Source of the DNA: an uncultured Peptococcaceae bacterium | Lineage (GTDB): Bacteria > Bacillota > Peptococcia > Peptococcales > Peptococcaceae | DNA length: 50,677 nt | Assembly (NCBI GenBank): GCA_902492275.1 | Contig: CABUKW010000005.1 | Span: 1 to 50,677, forward strand | Direction of reading: 5' to 3' | In this document: piece after piece, positions 35,466-44,629 of the stretch | How positions within the stretch are numbered: the first letter of the stretch is position 1 | Layout of the letters: each line of letters starts with the position of its first letter | Program-made: the position numbers and the translations under genes | Notes under the pieces: model-generated | The model's input: the letters and a program-made list of their open reading frames with translations, nothing else | The model's database searches: none | Told to the model about the DNA's origin: nothing

Positions 35466-36512
35466 TTAATTTTTCTTAGGAATCTGGTTGCCTTCTTCGT
35501 CATAATCCCAATCTAAAGGCAGACCAACGGCTTTCATCTTCTGATGGAATTCGTGTTCATATTCCTGATAGCTATGAACTTCAACATCTGGGTTCCATGG
35601 GTTGATATGGCGAACCATACGGTTGTTGTTAGCCATGTTACGGGTTGGGCTCATGAAAATCCCACCGGCATGCATCAGTTTACTTGCTGGGAAGTAAATT
35701 AACAGCGTACATACCAAGGTCAGATGGAACCAGAACATAATACTGATGTTATCGGCTACAACGGGATGGAAGGTTACCAAGCCCATAGCCAGTTCTTTGA
35801 TGGCGGTAATATCGGCATGGGTTAAATACCGCATGGTTAAACCGGTAATGGCGATACCCATAATCAGGAACAGTGGGAAAAAGTCGTTTACTAAGCTGAT
35901 GTAACGAACTTTATCCAGATAAATACGACGAATGAACAAGCCGGTAATCCCTAACAGCAGGATGAAACCGGTTAAGTAAATCTGCTGCAAGTCTACCCAG
36001 AAAGCGCCGTCAATTTTTTCCCAAAGCTGTACAACGCCAGGAACTGGGTCGGTAAAAAATCTTAAATGACGGAATACGGTCAGGAAGAAGCCCCAGTGGA
36101 AGCACAGAGCAAACAGCCACAACCATTTTTCCCACTGGTACACGATGTCGCCTTTATCGGTAACTTCTGCTTTGGAGTTACGGAACAAAGAGCGGAACAC
36201 CAGCACTTCCAGTGCCATACGAACGAACACGCCACCTTTGGAGGATGGGTTTTCGATTTTATTCTGTTTAATGAAATCCAAGGATTTCTGCTGGCCGGCC
36301 GTGGTCGGAATTCTAAATGGAACCGGTGATTGGGCCCATTTATAGATTCTGTAAATAAAGCCGACGATAAAGATTGCGATTGCTATATACGGTAAAATTC
36401 CGCCGAAGAAAAAGTCTAATGGCAAGATTTCTACGCCGATATAGACAACCACCAGGATTGCTAGCACAAAGGCCAATGCGATACCTGCATTTTTCATCTC
36501 CTTATCCCTCAT
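35466..36512 (-). CDS. dsrM: DsrM, heme b quinol-oxidising membrane subunit of DsrMKJOP
   Basis: A 348-residue NarI-like membrane protein with about six helices. Histidines in helices (CFHWGFFLTVFRHLRFF near residues 137-151, and RYLTHADI, TFHPV, MFWFHLTLV later) are candidate heme b ligands. It should take electrons from menaquinol and pass them to DsrK. Two in-frame starts exist (36512 and 36497). It is the last gene here, after dsrP, instead of the first as in the usual dsrMKJOP order. Confidence 0.9.
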   Translation of the reverse strand: MRDKEMKNAGIALAFVLAILVVVYIGVEILPLDFFFGGILPYIAIAIFIVGFIYRIYKWAQSPVPFRIPTTAGQQKSLDFIKQNKIENPSSKGGVFVRMALEVLVFRSLFRNSKAEVTDKGDIVYQWEKWLWLFALCFHWGFFLTVFRHLRFFTDPVPGVVQLWEKIDGAFWVDLQQIYLTGFILLLGITGLFIRRIYLDKVRYISLVNDFFPLFLIMGIAITGLTMRYLTHADITAIKELAMGLVTFHPVVADNISIMFWFHLTLVCTLLIYFPASKLMHAGGIFMSPTRNMANNNRMVRHINPWNPDVEVHSYQEYEHEFHQKMKAVGLPLDWDYDEEGNQIPKKN

Positions 36513-36562
36513 TTCTTATTATAATTTAGGAAAAACAACAATCATTTCAACAATTTTGTTTT

Positions 36563-37864
36563 TTATTCTGCTTTTGTTTCTTCTTCTGCAGCGTCTTCTG
36601 TTGCTTTTGGCGCTTTTGGTTCTGCCACAATGCCGTTGGCAGCATTGTATTCTGCTACATATCTAGCAGCCAAACCAGCTCTGTCTTCCTGTGGGAAAGC
36701 TTCCAAATCCATATCTTTCTTCACGACAACAACCAGTTTGAACAGGATGCTGGCAATTAAAAATCCGATTGCAAAAACCCCTACGATTACCAAGAATTCT
36801 GGCAAGGTAACGTGGTAAGAAGCAATTTCGCCAAAAGGAGTTTCAGACAGACCGCCGATTACGAAGGTCAGACCTTTTTCAATATACATGGACAGGAATG
36901 CAGTTACGCAGCCAAAGCCCAGCAGCTTGTAATTGGTTCTTGTCTGCCGTGGAATCATAATCAGCAGCGTTACAACTGCCAGTACCACAAACAGCATCAT
37001 CAATGGTACAAACTGGTTATGACCGTGCAGACCAGCGTACAGATACTGCAAAGCAGCTTTATGGCTTGGCACATTGCTGTAGAATGCGGTAAAGAATTCG
37101 CAGACTACCATGAAGATGGTTGCCGTATAAGCATAAGCAATGGTAGTAGCCAATCTGTCGATGGCTTTTTTCCTTGCATCGAAGCCTGTCAGCTTGTTCA
37201 GGATGAAACAAATCAGAATAATCAGAGATGGACCGGTAGCGAAGGCACCAGCCAGGAATTTTGCCGGCAGCATAGCAGTCAGGAAATAGTGACGGCTTGG
37301 CAGACCTGCATACAGCCACGCTGTAACGATATGAATACTGAAAGCGAATGGAATAGAAAATATGGCCAGTGCTTTGACAATCTTGCCATATTTTACGCCT
37401 TTGTTTTCAGCCTGCAGGACATTGTAGCCAACAATCAAATTTAAGAATAAATAAATTGGCAGTACCGTCGCATCCCAGCACAGCATGGAATGCGGCGTAT
37501 AGTACAGATAAACGTTGAACAGTTTCATCGGAGAACCGATATCCACAACTACGAACAACAACGCCATAATAATGGCCGGAATTGCCAGGAATTCACCAAC
37601 TACTGTGATACGGCCATATTCATGCACATCATGCAGATAATAGGGCAATACAATCATAACACCGCCGGCTGCTACCCCTACGAAGAAGGTCAGATGACCG
37701 ATATACATCCCCCAGGAGATATCACGGCTCATACCGGTTACAGCAAACCCGTTTGTCATCTGGTAGATATAGGCTGCAAAGCCTACAGCAATGAGGGCCA
37801 GCAGGAATACAATCCACGCCCAATAAGACTTACTGGTTCTTTTTACTAACGCTTTTTCAATCAT
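36563..37864 (-). CDS. dsrP: DsrP, NrfD-like membrane subunit of DsrMKJOP
   Basis: A 433-residue integral membrane protein with about ten helices of the NrfD/HybB family (HLTFFVGVAAGGVMIVLPYYL near the N-terminus is typical). It binds quinone and partners the ferredoxin-like DsrO. The last 40 residues are an Ala/Glu/Lys-rich tail in the cytoplasm. AAGGAGGGG lies 8 nt before the ATG, and the gene starts 13 bp after dsrO. Confidence 0.93.
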   Translation of the reverse strand: MIEKALVKRTSKSYWAWIVFLLALIAVGFAAYIYQMTNGFAVTGMSRDISWGMYIGHLTFFVGVAAGGVMIVLPYYLHDVHEYGRITVVGEFLAIPAIIMALLFVVVDIGSPMKLFNVYLYYTPHSMLCWDATVLPIYLFLNLIVGYNVLQAENKGVKYGKIVKALAIFSIPFAFSIHIVTAWLYAGLPSRHYFLTAMLPAKFLAGAFATGPSLIILICFILNKLTGFDARKKAIDRLATTIAYAYTATIFMVVCEFFTAFYSNVPSHKAALQYLYAGLHGHNQFVPLMMLFVVLAVVTLLIMIPRQTRTNYKLLGFGCVTAFLSMYIEKGLTFVIGGLSETPFGEIASYHVTLPEFLVIVGVFAIGFLIASILFKLVVVVKKDMDLEAFPQEDRAGLAARYVAEYNAANGIVAEPKAPKATEDAAEEETKAE

Positions 37865-37877
37865 GATCTACCCCTCC

Positions 37878-38651
37878 TTACACGATGTAGTATACCTTTG
37901 GCTTGGTGCCAAGGTTGCTTCTACGCTGCAATGTGAAATTTTCTGCAATTTTCTTGCTGACTGCGGAGTTGGGGTCGCTGATATCACCAAAGGTGATGGC
38001 TCCGCCTGCTTCTTCTACGCACAGCGGCAGCAGACCTTGCGCCAGACGTTCGGAACAGAAATTGCATTTTTCCACAACGCCCTTCATCCGTGTTGGATAG
38101 GTTGGATTGATTTCGTCCAGATAATCCCGTGGATTCTTGAAGTTGAAGCTACGAGCGCCGTATGGGCAAGCGGCCATGCAGTTTCGGCAGCCGATGCAGC
38201 GGTGCATATCCATACCTACCACGCCCTGGGCGTTTTTGAAGGTAGCCTTGGTTGGGCATACACGTACGCAAACCGGTTCTTCGCAGTGGTTGCAGATGGT
38301 CATAAAGGTTTTATCTTTATATTTTTCGCCCATTTTTTCGTGAACTTCGTCCAAGAATAAATGTTCAAAGGTTTCCGGCCAAATCCATTTTACTTCATCT
38401 TTTTTTGTATCAATGTTGGGAACATTGTGATATTTGTGACAGACTTCGATGCATTTGTTCAGGGTTGCCTCGTCCATCTGGTTCATATCAATAACCATGC
38501 CCCAAGTTACGTTGCTTCTTTTGCCGGCAGCCTCTTTATAGGTGCCGTTTACGGCAGCGGCTACAGCAGGATTGGCAGCAGCGGCAGCTACGCCCAGACC
38601 AGCCACAGCAGCGGTACCCAGCTTTAAGAATTTTCTTCTGTTCATTTCCAT
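37878..38651 (-). CDS. dsrO: DsrO, periplasmic iron-sulfur subunit of DsrMKJOP
   Basis: A 257-residue protein exported by the Tat system: NRRKFLKLG followed by an Ala-rich stretch is a twin-arginine signal. Cluster motifs are CIEVCHKYHN, CNHCEEPVCVRVCP, CIGCRNCMAACPYG and CNFCSER with a later Cys, enough for four [4Fe-4S] clusters as in HybA/NrfC-like proteins. It should exchange electrons between DsrJ and DsrP. The start is the ATG at 38651 (GGAGG 11 nt upstream) or 38645; its start almost touches the dsrJ stop. Confidence 0.93.
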   Translation of the reverse strand: MEMNRRKFLKLGTAAVAGLGVAAAAANPAVAAAVNGTYKEAAGKRSNVTWGMVIDMNQMDEATLNKCIEVCHKYHNVPNIDTKKDEVKWIWPETFEHLFLDEVHEKMGEKYKDKTFMTICNHCEEPVCVRVCPTKATFKNAQGVVGMDMHRCIGCRNCMAACPYGARSFNFKNPRDYLDEINPTYPTRMKGVVEKCNFCSERLAQGLLPLCVEEAGGAITFGDISDPNSAVSKKIAENFTLQRRSNLGTKPKVYYIV

Positions 38652-38652
38652 C

Positions 38653-39066
38653 TTAGTTGGCACCTCCTACTACAGTTGGTTCTACGTGACATTCCCAACA
38701 GGTTGGATTTACGTTGGAATAAGTATGACATTTCAGGCAGAAATCTTCATAGTTGGAATGGCATTCAAAGCAGGTGTTCTGCAGACTGGCCAGATATTCT
38801 GTGCCATCTTCGGAAACATAAACGCGATTGCCGTCCCGCACAACCTGAACTTTCCAATCGTTCAGCAAATCCATGTGATGGGCGCGCATCCATTCTACAT
38901 CTTCTACACATTTGTAATCATCGCCGGAGAGCTGATTGATGACAGGCGTATCAAAGCTTACTTCCGGTGCAGCGCCGCTGGCAGGAGACAGGATAGCAGA
39001 CCAGAATGGGACAGTGACTAATACTGCAAAGATTACAATCCCAATGATGATATTTGTCTTTTTCAT
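38653..39066 (-). CDS. dsrJ: DsrJ, triheme cytochrome c of DsrMKJOP
   Basis: A 137-residue protein with an N-terminal signal anchor (residues 5-30) and three CxxCH sites: CFECH (99-103), CLKCH (110-114) and CWECH (123-127). C53 in YKCVEDVEWMR matches the position of the Cys that serves as an unusual axial heme ligand in DsrJ of sulfur bacteria. It acts on the periplasmic face. GAGGAGG lies 9 nt before the ATG and overlaps the end of dsrK. The resB/ccsA genes in the same run would attach its hemes. Confidence 0.94.
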   Translation of the reverse strand: MKKTNIIIGIVIFAVLVTVPFWSAILSPASGAAPEVSFDTPVINQLSGDDYKCVEDVEWMRAHHMDLLNDWKVQVVRDGNRVYVSEDGTEYLASLQNTCFECHSNYEDFCLKCHTYSNVNPTCWECHVEPTVVGGAN

Positions 39067-39067
39067 C

Positions 39068-40684
39068 TTATGCTTCCTCCTCGTCATCTAAATTCTGTAA
39101 AGGTTCAAAACGCAGATTTTCTTCACGCTTCTTTTCGCCTTTCATAACCAGAGCGTTCCCTACTAATTCATGCACACCGCAGACATCTACGCCAGGATTC
39201 CAGTAATTCATCAATGGCGGCAGAGCTGCACGGTCGATGGCGCAGATACAAGCCAGCATATTGACGCCATGGCGTTCTTTTACGAATTTTACCGCATTGG
39301 CTCTCGGGAAACCGCCGCGCATACGCATTTCCATGTTTTCGTCGTTGCCTAAGCCGGCGCCGGAACCGCAGCAGAAGGTTTTTTCACGAATGGTGTCTTC
39401 CGGCATTTCGTACCATTCTACAACATGGTCCAGAATATAGCGCGGTTCATCCAGCAAGCCCATTGCGCGAGCTGGGTTGCAGGAATCGTGATAAGTAGCA
39501 ATAATGCCTTTATTTCTGGAAGGATCCAATTTTACTTTGTTGTGACGCATCAGGTCGGCAGTAAATTCGGTAATGTGAATCATCTTGGTAGATTTGGCAT
39601 TTTCAAATACGGTGCCAGTTACCGGACTCTTTGGTACTTCCAAGTTGGCTGGAGCAGGGCCGTTCATGGTATCCATGTACTGATTCAGCACGCGCCACAT
39701 GTGACCGCATTCGCCGCCGATGATGAATTTAACGCCCAAACGCTGTGCTTCTGCATAGATTTTGGCGTTCAAACGTTTCATCATTTCATTGGAAGTAAAC
39801 AGACCGAAGTTCCCACCTTCTGAGTTATAGGTACTCAGGGTGTAGTCCAGTCCCATTTCATGCATCAGCATGAGCTGCCCCATCAGGCTATAGGTACCTG
39901 GTGTTGCAAATACGTCGCCGGATGGCGGAACGTATAAAATTTCTGCGCCTTTACGGTTGTAGGACAAATCCAAACGTACGCCTGTGATATCTTCGATATC
40001 ATCAACGGCCATATCGAAGGAGTCCACAATCCCATGAGGCTGAATGCCTAAGTGGTTCCCAGTTCTGTAGCAAGCAGATACAGGACCCATAACCCAGTTG
40101 ATGTTCAAACCAACCAAATTCAGCAGTTCACGGGCCAGCATTGTAATTTCCGCTGTATCGATGCCGTATGGACAGTACAACGAACACCGCCGGCATTCGG
40201 TACACTGGAAGAAATAGTAGAACCATTCTTTCAGTACAGGCAGCGTTAATTCTCTTGCCCCTACCATTTTTGCCATCAGTTTACCTGCCAGCGTATATTC
40301 TTTCCGGTAAACAGAGCGCAGCAATTCAGCACGCAGAACAGGCATATTTTTTGGGTCGCCGGAACCCAGGAAGAAGTGACACTTGTCGGCACAAGCGCCG
40401 CATCTTACGCAGATGTCCATAAACACCTTCAGTGAACGGAATCTGTGCAGACGGTCTCTCAGGCCATCTAAAATAATTTCCTGCCAGTTTTCAGGCAGCT
40501 TCCAGTCTTCGTCGGTTGGAGACCAGATACGTGGATTTGGGAACCCGATAATCTCTAAGCTTTCTGGTTTACCAGGGTAGCTGTAGGTACCCGGTTTAAA
40601 ATCTACCGGTGTATCCATCCAACTGGTTTCAGGCGGCTTAAAGTCAATCTTGGTGAGCTCCTGTGGTTTTGGAAGTTTTGCCAT
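39068..40684 (-). CDS. dsrK: DsrK, HdrD-like iron-sulfur subunit of DsrMKJOP
   Basis: A 538-residue cytoplasmic protein. Two ferredoxin-type motifs, CVRCGACADKC (92-102) and CTECRRCSLYC (161-171), bind [4Fe-4S] clusters. GGECGH (323-328), HDSC (399-402) and CCG (438-440) form the CCG domain elements that hold the noncubane [4Fe-4S] site of heterodisulfide-reductase-like enzymes. It is expected to reduce the DsrC trisulfide produced by DsrAB. The gene starts 24 bp after the RsbRD-N gene. DsrC and DsrAB are not in the window. Confidence 0.95.
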   Translation of the reverse strand: MAKLPKPQELTKIDFKPPETSWMDTPVDFKPGTYSYPGKPESLEIIGFPNPRIWSPTDEDWKLPENWQEIILDGLRDRLHRFRSLKVFMDICVRCGACADKCHFFLGSGDPKNMPVLRAELLRSVYRKEYTLAGKLMAKMVGARELTLPVLKEWFYYFFQCTECRRCSLYCPYGIDTAEITMLARELLNLVGLNINWVMGPVSACYRTGNHLGIQPHGIVDSFDMAVDDIEDITGVRLDLSYNRKGAEILYVPPSGDVFATPGTYSLMGQLMLMHEMGLDYTLSTYNSEGGNFGLFTSNEMMKRLNAKIYAEAQRLGVKFIIGGECGHMWRVLNQYMDTMNGPAPANLEVPKSPVTGTVFENAKSTKMIHITEFTADLMRHNKVKLDPSRNKGIIATYHDSCNPARAMGLLDEPRYILDHVVEWYEMPEDTIREKTFCCGSGAGLGNDENMEMRMRGGFPRANAVKFVKERHGVNMLACICAIDRAALPPLMNYWNPGVDVCGVHELVGNALVMKGEKKREENLRFEPLQNLDDEEEA

Positions 40685-40708
40685 GTTAACACCCCTTTAT
40701 TGTATTTC

Positions 40709-41269
40709 CTATTCTTCCTCTATATAGTTACTGCACCGCATAAAAGTGCTAGTATCCACCGATTCGTTAAGCAGATTGGCCCGCTGCAGAATATCATTGG
40801 TTTCTTTAATTTGGGCAATCCGCAGATTATAAAGCAGTTCCTTGCTTTCACTGTACAAATCAAAGGCAATCAGCATCAGTGTATCAAGGTCGGTAAACAA
40901 ATCCTCCAGTTCTGCTTTTGTAACCGTCCCTGCGCTGATTTCGTCAGCAAGGATGGTCTGAATTAAACTTTTTAAGCTAGGCAAAAACGCCAGCGCTTTC
41001 GAAGGCTTCATATCCTGCACAGCACGGATTTTCAAAATCATCTCCAAATGCTGATACAGTTTATCGGCATCCCGTTGGCCGGCTAATTCCTCTAACAGGT
41101 GGCCCAGGCTGCGATAAATATTACTGCCCACAGGGTTGGTAAATTCATTTTTTACCTTCACAAAATATTTGTGCGACTCTGCCGGATAGGCGGCAATGGC
41201 CTGTTCAAACCATTGTTTTAAGATTTCATCATGCTTTTCCTGCATGAGTTGGTTTAAACGGTTGCTCAT
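40709..41269 (-). CDS. RsbRD N-terminal-domain protein of the dsr operon
   Basis: A 186-residue all-helical protein from the ATG at 41269 (GGGAGG 7 nt upstream). The pattern LMQEKHDEILKQWFEQAIAA, then NPVGSNIYRSL, fits the RsbRD N-terminal (globin-like sensor) domain; there is no STAS domain. Such a gene is often found beside dsrM in sulfate reducers, and its function is not established. Here it lies between ccsA and dsrK. With a sigma and an RsbW-like gene close upstream, a regulatory sensor role is an option. Confidence 0.82.
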   Translation of the reverse strand: MSNRLNQLMQEKHDEILKQWFEQAIAAYPAESHKYFVKVKNEFTNPVGSNIYRSLGHLLEELAGQRDADKLYQHLEMILKIRAVQDMKPSKALAFLPSLKSLIQTILADEISAGTVTKAELEDLFTDLDTLMLIAFDLYSESKELLYNLRIAQIKETNDILQRANLLNESVDTSTFMRCSNYIEEE

Positions 41270-41331
41270 CCTCTCACCTCCCATCAAGGATAATCCCTAC
41301 AGTTCTATTGCATTGTTCTATCGGCAGTCAC

Positions 41332-42156
41332 TCAGGTCAGATAGCTATGCATACCGGGCAGCAGATAGCTTACGCCAAAGAAAGTGAAAATAACTGCTGC
41401 AAAACCCAGCACAGACAGCCATGCCGCCCGCCGGCCTTTAAAACCTTTCAAGAAACGGGTATGCAAATAAGCCGCATACACCAGCCAGGTGATTAACGCC
41501 CACGTTTCCTTGGGGTCCCAGCTCCAAAAGGCGCCCCAGGCATATTCGGCCCATACAGCGCCGGTGACCAGCATAATGGTCAAAAAGGGCAGCCCGATAA
41601 AAATTAATTTATAAGAAATCTCATCCAATACTTTTAAGGCAGGCAGTTCCTGACTAAACCGGCTCTGAAAATCCACTTCTTTTTTATCTTTCAGCAAATA
41701 TGCCACCGACACCGCAAAAGATAACGCAAAGGAGCCATACGCCACCACCGCCGCAGACACATGTACAGCCAGCCAATAGCTGCGCAGCGCTGGCATAACC
41801 GGCTGAATAGTTAAATCGACGCTGACCAGCCAAATGGAAATCACAACCACGACCGGCATAATAAAAATGCCGATTGCACTGAGATGAAAGCGCTTTTCTA
41901 CAATCACATAAGCAACTACAACTGCAAAAACAAAGCTCAAACCAAATTCAAAGCCGTTATTTAACGGCAAACCGCCGATTAAAGCAGTGCGGATTACTAG
42001 CCCCAGCGTGTTCAGCGCTAACCCGACATAAACAATTTTGGTGGCCAGCGTCCGCATTTTTTGATTGCGGGACCAGAAACTAAACGCATAAACCACCAGC
42101 GCCCCCACATAAGCAGCCAGCATAAACCATAATAACGGCAACTGTAATTTTTCCAT
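41332..42156 (-). CDS. ccsA: CcsA/ResC, system II cytochrome c biogenesis protein
   Basis: A 274-residue membrane protein with eight helices and the tryptophan-rich WWD heme-handling segment WGAFWSWDPKETWALITWL near residue 215. Histidines flanking it (AVHVSAAVV and YLHTRFLKG) are the expected heme ligands. It transfers heme to CxxCH sites together with ResB. The gene starts 3 bp after resB and is ahead of dsrJ, whose three hemes need it. Confidence 0.94.
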   Translation of the reverse strand: MEKLQLPLLWFMLAAYVGALVVYAFSFWSRNQKMRTLATKIVYVGLALNTLGLVIRTALIGGLPLNNGFEFGLSFVFAVVVAYVIVEKRFHLSAIGIFIMPVVVVISIWLVSVDLTIQPVMPALRSYWLAVHVSAAVVAYGSFALSFAVSVAYLLKDKKEVDFQSRFSQELPALKVLDEISYKLIFIGLPFLTIMLVTGAVWAEYAWGAFWSWDPKETWALITWLVYAAYLHTRFLKGFKGRRAAWLSVLGFAAVIFTFFGVSYLLPGMHSYLT

Positions 42157-42159
42157 TGT

Positions 42160-43320
42160 TTATTGAACCTCCTGTTGCTGTGTCCATTGCTCTGACAGCG
42201 CTTCTTGCAATTCTTCTATCACCATGTTGCTTTTACTATAGCACCAAATTTTGCTTTCCGCCTGATTTGTTCCAGTAAGGATGCGCAGCTCCCGATACCG
42301 GCCGCTGAAAAACAGGAACGACGCTAAAGTCGCCAGTAAAAAACCGGCAAAAACCACATAAGTACCTTGGCGAATTTTTAATTCCAGCACTGTATAAACC
42401 GTTGTATCTAAATAGGTAATGGTAGCGCCGCTGTCATTGAGCGCCAACACATCGCCCGGCTCCACATACTGTCCGCGGGGTGGATTTTCATGGTCGCTGA
42501 TCTGCACATAAGGCTTGCCATTTACAGTAGCGGCCACCACAGTCTGTCCGGCAATCTGACTAGGCTGATTATCCGGCAGGCCATAGGTAGTATTATCTTC
42601 TTCACTTTCTAACCCGTCAACCTCCAGCAAATACCGATAGTCATAGGAATTTTGATAAATCATCAAGTTACCATACCGGTAAGGCGTATTGACTTTGGTC
42701 TCCACATTTTGGGCCACTAGCTGACCATCTACATACAAATTAAACTGGGTAATCCAGTTATCCACCTCTTGCTTTTCATCATAGGCTGTCTGGAAGTCTA
42801 AAATTTCAACGGTGCTGTCGCTTCCATAGGCCTTCTGCAATTCATCGGGGAAGGGGCGTGTCTGTCCCACCTGCCCCATCAGATAGCCCTGCGTGTTAAA
42901 AGTGGAAATGAAAGCGCCAATCAGAATAATCAGCAACGAAATGTGCAGCAAATGGGGCGCTGCCAAGCCGGCCCGGCCTTTATGCGCCAAAATTTTTATC
43001 TGAGTTCCTTGCTCCTGACGGCTAATTTTATAACGGTTTTCCTCCAGCCACGCCAGCACAGCGTCCTGGTCGGCGGCATAAACCTGATAGTTTCCTGTTT
43101 CGGGCACATCGGCAGCGGTACGATGCAGTTGCTTCCAAAGCCCGGGTAAAAGCTTGATTGTACACAGACTTAAATTCAAGAAAAATGCTATTACAAGGAT
43201 ACGGAACGACCACGAATTAAATGCATCCGCTTCTGGATAAATTGTAGCTAAAACAGAAATCACTGCAATGGCTGCAATTAGGATGACTGCCAACTTCAAT
43301 GATGATAAAAATTTAAGCAT
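42160..43320 (-). CDS. resB: ResB, system II cytochrome c biogenesis protein
   Basis: A 386-residue protein starting MLKFLSSLKLAVILIAAIA (GGAGGAGG just upstream; an in-frame ORF start further upstream at 43362 lacks one). Three N-terminal helices, one near residue 125-150 and one near the C-terminus (VVFAGFLLATLASFLFF) frame a large extracytoplasmic domain with NTPYRYGNLMIYQNSYDY, the ResB pattern. It is the first gene of the dsr operon. Confidence 0.93.
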   Translation of the reverse strand: MLKFLSSLKLAVILIAAIAVISVLATIYPEADAFNSWSFRILVIAFFLNLSLCTIKLLPGLWKQLHRTAADVPETGNYQVYAADQDAVLAWLEENRYKISRQEQGTQIKILAHKGRAGLAAPHLLHISLLIILIGAFISTFNTQGYLMGQVGQTRPFPDELQKAYGSDSTVEILDFQTAYDEKQEVDNWITQFNLYVDGQLVAQNVETKVNTPYRYGNLMIYQNSYDYRYLLEVDGLESEEDNTTYGLPDNQPSQIAGQTVVAATVNGKPYVQISDHENPPRGQYVEPGDVLALNDSGATITYLDTTVYTVLELKIRQGTYVVFAGFLLATLASFLFFSGRYRELRILTGTNQAESKIWCYSKSNMVIEELQEALSEQWTQQQEVQ

Positions 43321-43363
43321 AGACACCTCCTCCAGCTTATCTGTATAAAATCTTAACTTCAAT

Positions 43364-43440
43364 ATTATATCTGAAAAAATCGCAAAACACTACACATTTT
43401 GTGAAAAAAACAACATTTTCAAATAAAAAACTACATTGTA
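43364..43440 (-). promoter_or_regulatory. Promoter and phased repeats upstream of resB-dsr
   Basis: A minus-strand TATAAT lies at 43364-43369, 43 bp before resB, with no good -35. Three ACATT words start at 43394, 43413 and 43433, that is every 19-20 bp, in ACACATTTTG, CAACATTTTC and CTACATTGTA contexts. They sit where an activator would bind on one face of the helix. Confidence 0.5.
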
Positions 43441-43470
43441 AAATTTATTTTGTACCATAGATTTCTTTTA

Positions 43471-44199
43471 TCAGAATGCCATACGGCTTTTTATCTTTTC
43501 CAGCGCGCTCTTTTCCAAACGGGAAATTTGCATCTGCGAAACCCCCAGCATTTTGGCGATTTTGCTCTGGGTCAAATCCTCAAAATAACGGTAATAAATG
43601 ACTTGCTTCTGCTGCTCGCTCAATCCTTCCATAGCGACCTTCAGGTCCTTTTTCAGCTCCACCTGATCCAGATTGCTGTCTGTTACGCCCAAATACAGCT
43701 CCGGCATATTATTTTCGTTTTCATTGAGCTGTTCTGACAGCGATGTGGTTTGGCTGGCCTGTTTGGCCTCCAACGCCTCCTTCAGCGCATTTGTATCCAT
43801 CTGCAGCAAATCAGCTAATTGCTCCGTGGTAGGCGCATTCCCATATTTTTGATAATATTCACCTTCCGCTCTGGTAATGCGGGCGCTCAATTCCCGATAT
43901 TTGCGGGGGATCACCACACGCCAGGTATTATCCCGATAATAATTCATAATTTTGCCGGATACTGTACGATATGCAAAGGTTTTAAACCGAATTTCTTTTT
44001 CCGGATCAAACCGCTCCAACGCGCCGACAACCGCAATGCGGGCCACTTGCTGCAAATCCTCCCGTTCCCAGGGCAAATAGCATTGGGATTGACACCAATA
44101 TTTAATCAACGGTTCCATAGCCTTTAATAATTCTTCCATGCCTTCAGGAGTCGGATTTTTTTTATAGTCAAGTGCCATTTGTTCTACGTCTTTTTTCAA
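43471..44199 (-). CDS. RNA polymerase sigma factor, SigB/SigF/SigG type
   Basis: A 242-residue sigma-70-family protein. Region 2 carries WEREDLQQVARIAVVGALERF and FKTFAYRTVSGKIMNYYRDNTW, region 3 follows, and region 4 has LTQSKIAKMLGVSQMQISRLE, a helix-turn-helix. The start is a TTG (44197-44199) with AAGGAGGAGG 6 nt upstream; the next Met is 7 codons in. It lies 22 bp after an RsbW-like anti-sigma gene. It is not the housekeeping sigma, and the targets are unknown. Confidence 0.9.
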   Translation of the reverse strand: MKKDVEQMALDYKKNPTPEGMEELLKAMEPLIKYWCQSQCYLPWEREDLQQVARIAVVGALERFDPEKEIRFKTFAYRTVSGKIMNYYRDNTWRVVIPRKYRELSARITRAEGEYYQKYGNAPTTEQLADLLQMDTNALKEALEAKQASQTTSLSEQLNENENNMPELYLGVTDSNLDQVELKKDLKVAMEGLSEQQKQVIYYRYFEDLTQSKIAKMLGVSQMQISRLEKSALEKIKSRMAF

Positions 44200-44220
44200 A
44201 CTTTTTCCTCCTCCTTGCCC

Positions 44221-44613
44221 TTACCAGTTGATACGCCCGGTAATACAATTACCGGCTTCGTTAAATTGCACCTCGTCTAAGATGGCCTGCAGCAGCAAAA
44301 TACCTCGACCATGCTCCTCAAGCGGCAGCGTATCCCAACTGCGGCAACGCAGATACTCTGGTACGCCCGGACCATTATCCGCTACCGTAAAAACAAAACC
44401 CTGTTTACTGCAGCGCCAACTGATTTGCACCTCGGCAGGCTGTCCATCCGCAGGACAACCATACAGCAGCGCATTTTGCACCGCTTCCATCAAACACAGC
44501 CGGATATCCATTTGTTTTTCTTCACTAATCTGCCACCAGCCCAACTGCTCCAATAAATACTCGGTCACATCGGCCAATTGTTCCAGAGCAGATATCTGCA
44601 TGTGTACTTGCAT
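44221..44613 (-). CDS. RsbW/SpoIIAB-like anti-sigma kinase
   Basis: A 130-residue GHKL ATPase domain. N box CLMEAVQNALLYGC, G1 ADNGPGVP and G2 EEHGRGILLLQ are all present. In partner switching such a kinase binds and inactivates a SigB/SigF-type factor and phosphorylates an STAS antagonist. No STAS protein is coded in the window. The ATG at 44613 has GGAG 9 nt upstream; a GTG at 44628 is an alternative start. It is followed directly by the sigma gene, the probable partner. Confidence 0.88.
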   Translation of the reverse strand: MQVHMQISALEQLADVTEYLLEQLGWWQISEEKQMDIRLCLMEAVQNALLYGCPADGQPAEVQISWRCSKQGFVFTVADNGPGVPEYLRCRSWDTLPLEEHGRGILLLQAILDEVQFNEAGNCITGRINW

Positions 44614-44629
44614 CTGTCCGCGCTCCACG

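Noticed and set aside
36812..37444. 210-residue plus-strand frame over dsrP
   Set aside because: It is rich in Gln/Asn/His and lies entirely within the well-supported dsrP gene on the other strand.
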